From contig CM072806.1 in assembly GCA_037013495.1 (NCBI GenBank), positions 22,964,001 to 23,028,000 on the forward strand: 64,000 nucleotides of DNA, in the 5' to 3' direction. Origin of the DNA: Hippophae tibetana. Taxonomy: Eukaryota; Streptophyta; Magnoliopsida; Rosales; Elaeagnaceae. Both the position numbers and the translations under genes were made by a program. The stretch's first letter is position 1; each line of letters begins with the position of its first letter. Under the pieces are notes generated by a model. That model was not told the origin of the DNA and searched no databases. It worked only from the letters and a program-made list of their open reading frames with translations. Below are positions 12,560 through 23,560 of this stretch, one piece after another.

Positions 12560-13645
12560 TACTTGTATAATTTGACATAATTTATCACTTTTTAACTTTA
12601 AATTTAATATAATTTTATTTATTTTTTATTGAATTCATACTTCATTATTATTATTTAAATTTTATTGCATATTTGAATATAATAAAAATCTAAAATTTTA
12701 GAAGCACAAATTAAAATTAAAATGTATATATATATATATAATGAGAAATAGCGATTGAGGTTTAGGACGGGTTAATATGGTAATTGATATTGACATAATA
12801 TATATAATATAATAGAGAAAGGTAGTCGAGGGACTGAAAAGAAAACAAAATAGAGACGATAGTCAAGTACGAAGAAAAGAAAAAGAAATAGGCGCCCAAG
12901 AAAGAGAAAGAAAGAAAATAAAAGAAAAAAGCGCAACGGATTAACACAAAAATAGATTCTTTTTGCGAGTCAATTTTCTTTCAATTCCTCTCAAAAAATT
13001 ATGTTGAATTCGTTTATTTTTACCATGAACTAATTTATTTTTATTCTAGGAAAAATATGTAATTTAATTCCAAACTATACTTGATTTTTTATGTTAATTT
13101 GAATTATTTCTCTTCATGTTTGTTTGATTTATTCTAAGTTTAATACTTCTAATTAAGTCACCATTAATTAGATGAGTTTACTCTTGTGATTTACTATCGA
13201 AAGAGGGAATTATAGGATAAATCTGTAAAATATTTCGGCATAGGTAAATATAGAGATCGAAATACTTTTATGAATCTATGTAGTTTTAAAAATCATTGGT
13301 CTTAATGTTTTCTTGCTTTATTAAATTGCATACTCTTGTTTAAATTAATTAACAAGATTATTTCTAATTGACTATCGAAAGAAGCTTTTGGATATTTTTG
13401 GAGATTGCTAACAAATAAAGAGAATTAAATTCAATTATCTAGATGAGTAAAGCATAGCAATTGAATAGGTGAAATCAATTTCTTAGAAGTTTTCTTCCTA
13501 TTAATTTGATCTTTGAACATCTTTATTGAGATTAGTATAATTTTGGTATTTGTCAAAAATAAGTTACCAATCCTTGAAGATGATATTCTTATTATCACTT
13601 TATTATAAAATTATAATATTATGCACTTATAGTTTTACACCGACC
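12560..13645 (+). repeat. 5' LTR of the 12.56-21.48 kb element
   Basis: It matches 20254-21480 over its whole length, for example ATTGATATTGACATAATATA and GGTACGAAGAAAAGAAAAAG-type words, and ends with TTTTACACCGACC against TTTTGCATTGACC in the 3' copy. It is shorter than the 3' LTR because it lacks about 110 bases found at about 21282-21395. Confidence 0.85.
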
Positions 13646-13651
13646 AAGTTT

Positions 13652-13669
13652 TGGCACCGTTATTGGGGA
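13652..13669 (+). promoter_or_regulatory. Primer-binding site, tRNA-Asp type
   Basis: TGGCACCGTTATTGGGGA follows the 5' LTR by six bases. It matches the complement of the 3' end of plant tRNA-Asp (TGGCGCCGTTGCCGGGGA) at 14 of 18 positions. All four differences are C-to-T or G-to-A changes, as expected for methylated, deaminating transposon DNA. Minus-strand DNA synthesis would have been primed here. Confidence 0.8.
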
Positions 13670-13780
13670 TTGATTTTTTCTTATTTTTACCAATATCGAT
13701 ACAAAGTAATCTTGGTTTTAATATAGAATTATATTTTATTTTTATTTATAATTTTTTGCTAGGTGTGTTTTTGACTTTGG

Positions 13781-14830
13781 ATGTGTCGTGCTAGAAATCG
13801 GAACATTATTCCTTTTGATCGAAAGATTGAAATAATCTTTAGATCACGAAGAATGAAGAAAGTACTAGACATGGCTGCAAGAGAACATAATGCACAACCA
13901 CACATCTTGATGGACTACGTAAAGCCAATTGTGAATGACAACTATTCAGGTATAAGACGTTAGACCATTAATGCCAATAATTTTGAGCTCAAATCTGCAT
14001 TAATCAACATGGTGTAACAAGCCTAATTTAGCGAATCACCACTTGATGATCCCAATATTCATTTGGCGATGTTTTTGGAGATTTGTGATACTGTACAGAT
14101 GAATGGTGTTACTGAAGATACCATTAGACTAAGATTGTTTCCTTTTCCATTGAGGGACAAGGCTCGAGGTTGGTTATAATCTCTACAATTAGGAAGCATC
14201 ACTAGTTGGCAAGACATGACACAAAAGTTTCTTGCTAAATTCTTTCCACCTACAAAAACAACCCAACTTAGGAGTGAGATTGGTTAATTCATATAAAATG
14301 ATTTTGACACACTCTATGAAACATGAGAAAGGTATAAAGATACGATTCAAAGTTTAGATGTTCTATAATGGGTTAAATGGGAAACTAGAACTATAGTTAA
14401 TGTTGTTGCTAGTGGCACTTTGATGTCAAAGACACTTGAAGGTGCTACTTCTCTTTTGGAAGAAATGGTCTCAAGAAACTATCAATGGCCAACTAAAAGA
14501 TCTATGGCTTAGAAATTTGCCAGGATTCATGAATTGAAATTGTTTGTTACCCTTTCAACTCAATTAGTTTCTCTATCTTATCAGATTTTAGCCTTGACAA
14601 CCCAAATAATACCACAAATGGCAGAATATGTTGCAGATTCAAGTATGATAGTTCCAATTAATGAAGCAAGTCAAGAACATGTTCAATACATTAACAATCA
14701 GAACTACAGTTACCATGGTAATCCTATTCCAAATTACTACCATCCAGGGCTTCAAAATCATGAGAATTTTTCTTATGGAAACACAAAGAATGTGTTGCAA
14801 CCTCTTCCAGGGTTTGATAGTCAACCTCAC
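13781..14830 (+). pseudogene. gag, N-terminal part, broken
   Basis: Begins MCRARNRNIIPFDRKIE, the usual Athila-type gag opening, and continues with DDPNIHLAMFLEICDTVQMN, the capsid words RLRLFPFPLRDKARGWL and LAKFFPPTKTTQLRSEIG, and later YHPGLQNHENFSYGNTKNV. Stop codons and frame changes interrupt it (first stop at 13961). Gag forms the virus-like particle that packages element RNA. The reading is cut near 14830 by the inserted segment and resumes at about 16206. Confidence 0.8.
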
Positions 14831-16205
14831 ATGTCTCACGTGCGTTGATTCCGTGCGGCGTAACCACGTGCGAGCTCTCCCTCCAACCATTTAAAGTATG
14901 TCACGTGTCCCACTATTTCTTACAATCAATCATTTTCTGACACATGGCACATTTTGATGAATACAAAAACACTGAACCAATGCACGCGTTCCAACAGCTA
15001 TCTGTCCCCCATGTGTCTCGGTAGCAAAATCATGTGCGATTCCAAACAATGCAACCTTTCCCCACCACCAATGAAATAATGCCACATGTCTATATTATTC
15101 TCTCAACCAATCATATGCTGACACGTGGCATGGCTTTTGAATTAAAAAAAAATCTAGAAACGGTGCACTGTACATGGTTATTTATACGATGTTTCTTTTT
15201 TTTTTACACGCGTCTGTTGAAGAATATTTTTTGTCCCCCATATGGATTAAATTATTATTTTCGATATACCTTTTTATCTCCAGCGTGTAGAAAAATATAT
15301 TTTAAAATGTATTTGTTTTTAGAGATTTGATGTTATAAATAGGAGATTGTTGTGATAAAAATGAGGTTTTTTTAGGTTGTTTTTGGGTTCATTTTTGAGA
15401 GTTTGGAGACTTGGACTGTGGAACACGCAGAAGCCATTTCTGGCTTCTGTTATGTTCTACGTGTGCCAAAAATTTAAGAGTAGAAATTTTTTAATTTTCT
15501 TTGTGTTTTTTAAGTGATATTCCTTAAATTTTGTAATTGTAATTTTTGTTATGAAGTAATTTAATTTTTCTAGGGTTCCATTTTATCTAAATTTATGAAG
15601 CTTGAATTTAATTATTTTTGAAAGATTTATGAGACTTTTAATTTGTTTATTCTATTTGTGCTTAATGCTTTTGATTATTAGAAAATTTATCAATTGATCA
15701 ATGACACTTAAATAAACTTGGAAGGGGCATTTTTGTGTATATTACTCATGGATAGAATAACATGTATACATGAAGGATAGGAATATACCTTTATCGTATG
15801 TATGGATATTTGAGAACTTAGAACGTAATGAATCTTAGTGAATTTAATTCTCATAGGAATATAGTGAATTAATTTAGCGAGATGTGTCTATACAGAGCTC
15901 GGAAGAGATGTATGGATAAAATTAGAAATTCTTGGTTGACAAATTAAATTTACTAAAAAATATAAATCAAGAGAAAATAATATGATTCGAGTGGATTAAT
16001 TTGGTGAAAAACTACAATCCTAGAATTATCTTTTATTTTGTTATAAAACTCTTTAGTTAACTTGTTCCAACTTTTCGATCATTTGGATAAAATCAGAGTG
16101 AAACAATTTTAGTACTTAAAAAAATATAGTAACAAATCTCCGTGGAAACGATAACTTATATCAAATTTTATTACATGTGACCGTGTATACTTACACGATT
16201 TTATG
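14831..16205 (+). mobile_element. Nested LTR-like insertion in gag
   Basis: Gag homology stops after GFDSQP at about 14828 and resumes at 16226 with GATMKNIEVQIGKLPTTINA. The 1.4 kb between is non-coding, starts with a cluster of CACGTG motifs (14837, 14865, 14902, 15122) and ends with GTGTATACTTACACGATTTT, like other LTR 3' ends here. Best read as a solo LTR of a related Gypsy family. A clear target duplication was not found, and some gag sequence seems lost at the junction. Confidence 0.6.
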
Positions 16206-17275
16206 TTCTCCAAAAGAGACAATAGGGAGCCACTATGAAAAATATTGAAGTGCAAATTGGGAAACTACCCACAACCATTAATGCTCAACAAAAAGGAACT
16301 TTTCCTAGAAATACAGGAATTAATCCAAAAGAATAATGCAAGTCCATTATACTTAGGAGTGGAAGAGAAATTGAGAGGTCACCATCAAAGGAAACTGAGT
16401 CCACCCCTCTAGCTCTAAACAATGGCCAAAGGAATCATAAAGTATAAGAAGAAGAGATTGTTAATGATACACTAATAGAGGATGACATGCTTCCATCAAT
16501 TTCATTTCCTAACAATCCTCATATTCTCTCTACTTCACTTCCTTATCCTCAACGCTTTTAAAAACAAAAAATAGATAAACATTTTTCTAAGTTTTTGGAT
16601 ATCTTTAAGAAAATTCACATAAATATTCCTTTTGCATATGCCTATGAAAAAATTCCCAATTATGTCAAATTCTTGAAGGACATCATGGCCAAGAAAAGAA
16701 AGTTGTAAGAGATTGAAACAGTGAAGCTTTCTGAAAAATGTAGTGCCATTTTTTAAAAGAAATTACCTCAAAAATTAAAAGATCCAGGGAATTTTACTTT
16801 GCCTTACACTATTGGAAATTCATTTTTTGATAAAAAAATTATGTGATCTTGGTGCTAGCATTAATCTTATGCCACTGTTTGTTTATAAGAAATTGGGACT
16901 TGGGGAGATAAAACAAATAACAATTTCTTTGCAACTAGCAAGCCAATCCATCAAGTATCCACGAGGAATCATAGAAGATGTATTGGTAAAGCTGGATAAA
17001 TTTATTTTAACTGCTAATTTTATGGTGTTAGATATGGGTGAAGACCAAGATGTCCTGCTAATTCTTGGTCGACCATTCTTGGTTACAGGAAGAGCTTTAA
17101 TGGATTATCAAAAGGGTGAGTTAACATTGAGAGTGAACAAGAAAAAGGTTACATTCAACATCTACGAAGCTATGAGATTTCCAAAAGATCTAAGCACTTG
17201 CTTTCAGGTAGATATCGTTGAACAATGTGAGGTAGAAGTCATTCAAGAAGATATGTCGAATGATCACCAAGAATA
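16206..17275 (+). pseudogene. gag C-terminus and retropepsin-like protease
   Basis: Gag tail (MKNIEVQIGKLPTTINAQQK) runs through several stops into the protease. From 16812 to 17275 the frame is open for 154 residues: LCDLGASINLMP with the catalytic Asp in a DLG motif, as is usual in Athila-type elements, then SIKYPRGIIEDVLVKLDKF and ILGRPFLVTGRALMDYQKGE. The protease matures the gag-pol polyprotein. The ATG at 16812 is only the first in a stop-free frame, not a true start. Confidence 0.85.
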
Positions 17276-17279
17276 ATGT

Positions 17280-18240
17280 ATCACCACTTCATCTCATGCT
17301 TATGATTTTAATAACTCCACTGTTTGTGAACCCGATTTACCTTTTGAGAGTGAAAAATTTCCCCATTATGTATTCTCCTTGGAAGCATTGCAACAAGTTA
17401 CATCATGTAGGATAGAAGTGGATAGGCTAGAGCCAATGGTAGCAAAGACGAATTCTATAATCTCTACATAAAAGTGCAGCAAACTACAACTCTAAAGTTG
17501 AAGCAATTGCTTGATCATCTTCACTATGCATTCTTGGGTGATAATTACATCTTTCTGGTGATTGTTGCGGCATCACTTACACTCAAAGAAGAGGAAAAGT
17601 TACTACGTGTGTTAAGGGAGCATATAACAATCTTGGGATGCACTATCTTTGACATAAAAGGTATAATTCCATCCATTTATATGCACAGTATTCTAATGGA
17701 GAAACCTTACAAACCATCAATTGATCCCAAAGAAGATTAAATATAATAATAAACGAAGTTGTAAGAGCTAAAATTTTGAAGCTCTTCAATGCTGGAATTA
17801 TTTATGCTATTTTAGACAGCTTATGGGTAAGTCTAGTGCATGTTGTACCAAAAAATGGTGGAATGATGGTGGTGAAAAATGACAACAATGAGTTTATTCC
17901 TATAAGAATAGTTACGGGTTGGAGTGTATGTGTAGATTATCGTAAGTTAAACAAAGTAACAAGGATCATTTCTACCTCTATTCATTGATCAAATTTTTGA
18001 TCGATTGACCAGATATCCCTATTATTATGTCTTAGATGGTTATTCGGGTATAATCAGATTTCCATAGCCCCCGAAGATCAATAGAAAACTACATTCACAT
18101 GCCCTTACAGAACATTTACTTTTAGAAGGATGCCCTTTGGATTGTGTAATGCCCTAACAACATTTCAACGTTGCATGATGGCTATTTTTTCTGATATGGT
18201 GAAAGATATAATGGAAATTTTCATGGATGATTTTTTGGTT
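17280..18240 (+). pseudogene. Reverse transcriptase, 5' half only
   Basis: A linker region (open at 17474-17740) leads to AGIIYAILDSLWVSLVHVVP (from about 17785), a GWSVCVDYRKLNKVTR block, the degraded FLDGYSGY block near 18030 and MPFGLCNALTTFQRCMMAIF (18130) with FMDDF at the active-site strand. Polymerase homology stops right after FMDDF, where the usual SVFG should follow. Frame changes and stops are present, so it is inactive. Confidence 0.85.
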
Positions 18241-18685
18241 GGAAAAGCATGTCATCTTCCTGTTGAGTTAAAGCATAAAGCTAATTTGGTTGTAAATAAT
18301 TTTAGTTCTGATTTGAAGACAACAGGGGAAAAGTGACTTCTTCAATTGAATGAGATGGATGAGTTTCAGAATGATGTTTATGAAAATGCAAAGATCTACA
18401 AAGAACACACAAATAAATGGCATGAAAAATAGATTCCTAGGGGTGAGTTTTCCCCAGGACTACATGTTTTGATTTTCAATTCATGACTAAAACTCTTCCA
18501 AGGTAAGTTAAGATCGAGATGGACAGATTCTTATATTATTGACAAAGTTTTCACTTTTGGAACAATAGACTTAAAGGACAAGGTAGAGAATATATTCAAA
18601 GTTAACGGTTAGAGATTGAAGCACTATTATGAAGAACAGATGGAGAGGAATTGTGCATTTATTCCTCTTCAAAGTCCTGATTGAT
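18241..18685 (+). pseudogene. Integrase C-terminal region, fused after a deletion
   Basis: The frame continues without a break from FMDDF into LVGKACHLPVELKHKANLVV, which in intact Athila-type elements lies in the integrase, well over a kilobase further on. After stops come LLQLNEMDEFQNDVYENAKI, KLRSRWTDSY and FKVNG followed by RLKHYYEEQ, the C-terminal DNA-binding part. The reverse-transcriptase thumb, RNase H and the integrase zinc-binding and DDE core are missing. Confidence 0.85.
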
Positions 18686-20253
18686 GAAGATTGAAAAGTC
18701 TGGCTATAGACTATAAAACAAACGCTTATAGGAGGCAGCCCATAAAACTTTCTTTTTTTCTTTTCTTCTTTTATTTTATTATTATCTATTTTAATAATTT
18801 GGACTTTGATGTTGATTTATTTTGTAGGAATAAAAGGCTAAAAAATACAAACTAATGTAGATCCACCATAAAACCAGGAAAGTTTCTTTCATTTATTCTA
18901 TTTGTCTCACTTTTAAATTACAATAAGGACATTGTTTAGTTTAAGTTTGGTGTGTCAACTCATATAGTCTTTAGTTGTTGAATTATCTTATAAAGCATGT
19001 ATTTGAGTATGATTGAATTTGTTATGACTCTATAATTTGTGATTGAGGATGGTTTTGAGAAAAAAATTTCAAAATATGCTATTATGTTAGTTAGATTTTT
19101 ATGGGTACTTTGATTTAAATCTTTGTCCTTGAAAATAATTAAGCACATAATAATTTTTTCTCTACATCATTTTGCCTATGAAGAGTAGGAGTTGAATTAA
19201 CTAGGTTATGAAAAGTTTAATCTTTTTTCGCTCTAAAATCCGTTGATGGATTCTTGAGGCAAAATCCTAATTGATATCAAATATTAGAGAAATGATCTAG
19301 GTAATTTTTTTTCATAATTATCACACCATCATTGGATGGTCAACCCCTTTGAGCCTTATTTTATATAAGCTTTATTTGTTCTTTTAACTACATAAACTAT
19401 TCTCATTCTAAACCCGAAAAACCATGAAATTACCTTAAATTTTGAGAAAATACTTTAGTGAAAATTTGTATTTAAATAAAAAGTTAGTTCAAAATAAATA
19501 ATTCACATTATATTTGCTCTATTTGATCAAAGTGTAAAAAAAAAGTGAAAAAAATTGAAAAAGAGTTAAAATGGTGAAATTAGTAAAGACTATAAGTGTC
19601 AAGACAACCAACCACACACAAAAAAAGCACTCCAAGAGTATAAAAAAAGAGAGAAAAAAGAACACTACTTATTGAGTATGATAACAATACTATCATGAGT
19701 ATAAAGTTATTGTCGAGAAAGAGCTATGGTGTGAATCCTATGGATATTTTTTTTATTGTTTCTTTCTACCAAGTATTTACCCAATTTACTTTGATTTTTC
19801 ATATTCATTTCTTTCATAGTCCTCACCCTATGACCTGACATTACAACCCTTATTGAAGACCTTTTGATATCTGATTTTGGTATTCGATTACATTAGTGGA
19901 TAGGATTTTTGAAAATTGTACTTATAGAGTTAAGTTTTGAAAGAATTATTTTAATTTCAGTTGTTCTACTTTTATCTGAATTTGTTGATGATTTAGAGTT
20001 AAATTGACTATATATACCCACACTTAAGGACCTAGTTTTAGGTTGAAATAAATCTTTAACTCTTGTTTGATAAATTACGAAATTTTGATTGATTTTTTGT
20101 TATCTTTGATTTAAAAGAATAAGTTATTAGTAATGAAATCTAAATTCAGATCTTGACTCGTGAGTGATGATAGTTATCTATGAGAGCTAGTTAATATTAT
20201 CTATAATTGTCTTTTATTTTATTTTCTTTTTGTTTAAGGACAAAATTTTAAGT
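18686..20253 (+). other. 3' non-coding region of the element
   Basis: It begins with ATAGGAGGCAGCCC (18729), a conserved word after pol in Athila-type elements. It has no coding frame and ends in GGACAAAATTTTAAGTTTG, the place of the polypurine tract just before the 3' LTR. Confidence 0.55.
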
Positions 20254-21480
20254 TTGTGGGTATTTAACAACTTACATAATTTATCAATATTTAACTTTAA
20301 TTTTATTATAATTTTATTTATTTTTTATTAAATTTAGATTTTATTATTATTATTTAAAATTTATTACTGATTTGAAGATAATGAAAATCTAAAATCTTAA
20401 GTATAACATCTAAAAAATTTCAAATATAAATTAATATATATATATATATATATAAAAAGCAAAAAAAAAGTGCCGGCAGCGTAGGGTTATATATATATAT
20501 ATATATATATCAAAAATGAGAAACAACGGCTGGGGTTTAGAAAGGGTTAATATGATAATTGATATTGACATAATATATATATAATATAATAGAGAAAAGC
20601 ACACGGGGGACTGAAAAGAAAAAAAAAAAAAAAAACAAAGACGACCGTCAGGTACGAAGAAAAGAAAAAGAAACAGGCGCGCAAGAGAGAGAGAGAAAAT
20701 AAATGAAAAAAATCGCAACGGATTAACAGTTTTTTTTTTACTTTTAATTGGTGAATTCGATTATATTTAATTTTAGTTTTTAGCATAAATTAATTTATCT
20801 TTATTTTAGAAAAAAGATGTAATTTAATTCCAATTATGCTTGATTTTCTATGTTAATTTAAATTATTTATCTTTATATTTGTCTTTTTTATTTTGAATTT
20901 AATGTTTCTAATTAACCGACTATTAATTACATGATTTTAGTATTTTGATTTACTATCGAAATAGAGAATTATATGATAGATTTAGAATATTTTGACATAA
21001 ATAAATATAAAGATCGAAAAACTTGTATGAAACTATGTAGTTTTAAAAATCATTGATCTTAATACTTTTTTATTTTATTAAATTGCATATTATTGTTTAA
21101 ATTAATGAACAAGATTATTTCCAATTAACTATCAAAAGAAGCTTTGTGATATTTTTGGAGATTGTTAACAAATAGAGAAAAAAAAATCAATTATCTAGAT
21201 GAGTAAAACATAGTGAAAGATTAAATGAAATCGATTTCCTAAAAATTTTCTTCTTATTAATTTGACCTTTGAACATCTTTATTTTCTTTTCATATTTTCT
21301 TTAAATTGATTTTATTTTAAATTTCAATTAAAACAATTTTAGTGATTTTTCTAAATAAAATTAATATTAGTATAATTTTGGTATTTGTCAAAAGTAAGTT
21401 ACCAATCCGTGAAGACGATACTCTTCTTATCACTTTATTATAAAACTATGATACTATGTACTTGTAGTTTTGCATTGACC
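20254..21480 (+). repeat. 3' LTR of the 12.56-21.48 kb element
   Basis: Pairs with the 5' LTR. It has two (TA)n tracts near 20436 and 20490 and an A-run at 20619-20636. Extra sequence at about 21282-21395, absent from the 5' LTR, makes it longer. The open frames on its minus strand are products of pyrimidine-rich DNA, not genes. Confidence 0.85.
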
Positions 21481-22100
21481 GTAGTCATAAATTGTGGTTA
21501 TTCTAAGCATTGTGTTCACATTCTTAGTTCATCATATTTATCAATTCCAATATACATTGAGAATATAAGTATATCTCATAAATAATAAAATCACCAATAA
21601 AGTTATAAAGTTAAGAGGTTAAACTAAATATCATAATAAAATCTCAAATTAAAAGAAATGTACATCAAATAATAAAAAATGAAAAGATTAAACCCACAAA
21701 TTAAATTTTTTGGATATTTTTGTTTATGAGAGACAAGAGAGAGTGGGAGGAAGAGCGTTTGAAAACATTGAAAAAAATTGTGTTTGATCTAGCATTTTCT
21801 TACATTAGATGGGGTTTAATGTTAAAAACATACATGTGTTATGGTGCACACAAAATCATGCTATGACGTGTATAAAAAATTTATCCCAAGAATTCAACTC
21901 GAGACTAGTGTGCCATGGTGAACTTAAAACCATATAGTGATACAACCCTATTCACATTCCCATTGTTTAGCCTATTTGTGCCCATCGCGACGTGCATACA
22001 ATTTTTTTTAGCTTTTTCATATTTCTAGTTTTGCAAAAATTAAACCAAAACTAAAAAAAATTATTAATAATTATAAAAAATTACTAAATAAAAACATTAT
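21481..22100 (-). mobile_element. Probable LTR part of the minus-strand gag relic
   Basis: Non-coding. In minus orientation it follows a TTAGGTTGGGGTGG tract (22112-22125, polypurine-like) that lies downstream of a gag relic, so this is where its 3' LTR should be. The plus-strand element ends exactly at 21480 and may have inserted into it. Confidence 0.4.
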
Positions 22101-23560
22101 TTTAAGATAATGCATTATCCACCCCAACCTAAGTCAAGTGATGTCTGCATTACAATCAAATGAATAAAAATAACAAAAATTAATAGAAAACATAATATGA
22201 AACAAAAAACAAAAACAAAGTTCAAATGAAAAAAAAATCAACGAGTTGCCTCCTATGTAATGTTTGGTTTAGCATCATCAGTCCAACGAAGATAACTTTT
22301 ATCATAAGTTATAACTACTTAAGAGATCTTGATTGAGACCTTCTGGTTGCTTTCCACTTTTCACAATAATAGCATTGACAATCTCCTTAAGATTTACCAC
22401 AGTTTGTAAGGTGAGCTTGCTAGATACTTATGCTTCAATCCTTCCCACAATTGTGGCTAATTGGTTCATTTGTATCTCTAGGTTGCGAATCGAATCTTTG
22501 GTGTTCTTTTGAAATTTAGCATTGTGATTAGTTAAAGTAAGAACCATATCCTCTAAAGACTTACCTTGAGGTTATTAATATGGATACCGTTGAGGTGGCG
22601 TAAGACTTGGGAAGCCAAGTAAACACTATTGGTTATTTAAAAATGTTGTTGGTCTATTGTTTGAATATCTCATATTTGGATGATTCCTTCATCCTGTATC
22701 ATATGTGTTAGAGAAAAGATATACTTGACCTTCTGTACTTGAAAGCCTCCAACAATAGTGGCTTATTCACAATTATTTTCTTAAAGAATGGGTTGTTAGT
22801 GAGATGTCCCACTAAATAGCATATGTCACAAGCCTTAACCTATCTACTAGCTAATTGTTGCACCAAAGAGTAAGATTATTAACTTACCTCATTTACCTTT
22901 CCTTGTGAGTTTCTACAGGTGTCAAATTGTTGAAAGTTGGTTACTATAGTTGCAATCAAGTTCTTTACCTTATGTGAGGCTTTGTTCATTAAGGGTATTC
23001 CACTAGTGATATCTGCCATGCTATCTCCATTAGAATTAACCCCTCATAAAAGTGTTGGAGAAGAAGATGCCCACTAATTTGGTGGTGAGGACATCTGGCA
23101 TATAACTTCTTGAATCTCTTATGGTATTCATATACAATTTTCCATTGAATTGTCTCATGTCATAGATTTCTTTTCAAATTTGTGTGGCCTTAGAAGATGA
23201 AAAATACCTATCCAAAAATAATTTGGTCATGTCAACACATGTAAAGATAATACTTGAAGGAAGATAGTAGAGTCATTCCTTTACACAGTCAGCAAGTGAG
23301 AACATGAATGCTCTAAGCTTGATTTGCTCTTCTATGATCCCAATTGGTTTCATGGTGGAACAAACTATATGAAACTCTTTCAAACATTTATTTGGATCTT
23401 CTCTAACTAAACCCTTGAAAGTAGATATCAAATGTATTAATCCATATTGAGTTAAAATCCTACCTAACTTTGGGTACATTATACACGAGGGCTGTTACTT
23501 GAAGTTAGATACAACTAATTTTTTAAGTGTTGGTCTACCGTTATCATCTCTTTTTGTTTG
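22101..23560 (-). pseudogene. gag relic of a Gypsy element lacking pol
   Basis: Minus-strand words of Athila/Tat-type gag: GLIHLISTFKGLVREDPNKC and LKEFHIVCSTMKP (23273-23479), then with stops a YDTG*RNHPN block, KSLEDMVLTLTNHNAKFQ and NLEIQMNQLATIVGRIEA. After gag the strand passes directly to the post-pol word AGGAGGCAACTCG near 22240 and to the polypurine tract. No protease, reverse transcriptase or integrase is found between: either a large deletion or a non-autonomous gag-only element. Confidence 0.7.

Larger units (their letters stand above)
12560..21480 (+). mobile_element. Athila-like Ty3/Gypsy LTR retrotransposon, defective
   Basis: Nearly whole element: 5' LTR about 12560-13645, primer-binding site 13652, gag from 13781, nested LTR-like segment about 14830-16205, rest of gag and protease to 17275, reverse transcriptase 17750-18240, integrase C-terminus 18241-18685, non-coding 3' region, then 3' LTR 20254-21480. 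The CDLGASINLMP protease, MPFGLCNA reverse transcriptase and KACHLPVELKHKA integrase words are those of Athila-type plant Gypsy elements. Every frame has stops, and an internal deletion removes RNase H and the integrase core, so it cannot move by itself. LTR divergence and many stops show an old insertion. The inner and outer LTR edges are judged by alignment and may be off by some bases. Confidence 0.85.

Noticed and set aside
16812..17276. A stand-alone plant aspartic protease gene
   Set aside because: The protease is flanked by gag and reverse transcriptase of the same element and has the short retropepsin form.
20431..20786. Minus-strand open frames with poly-Phe and Tyr-Ile repeats
   Set aside because: Products of the A-run and TA tracts of the 3' LTR.
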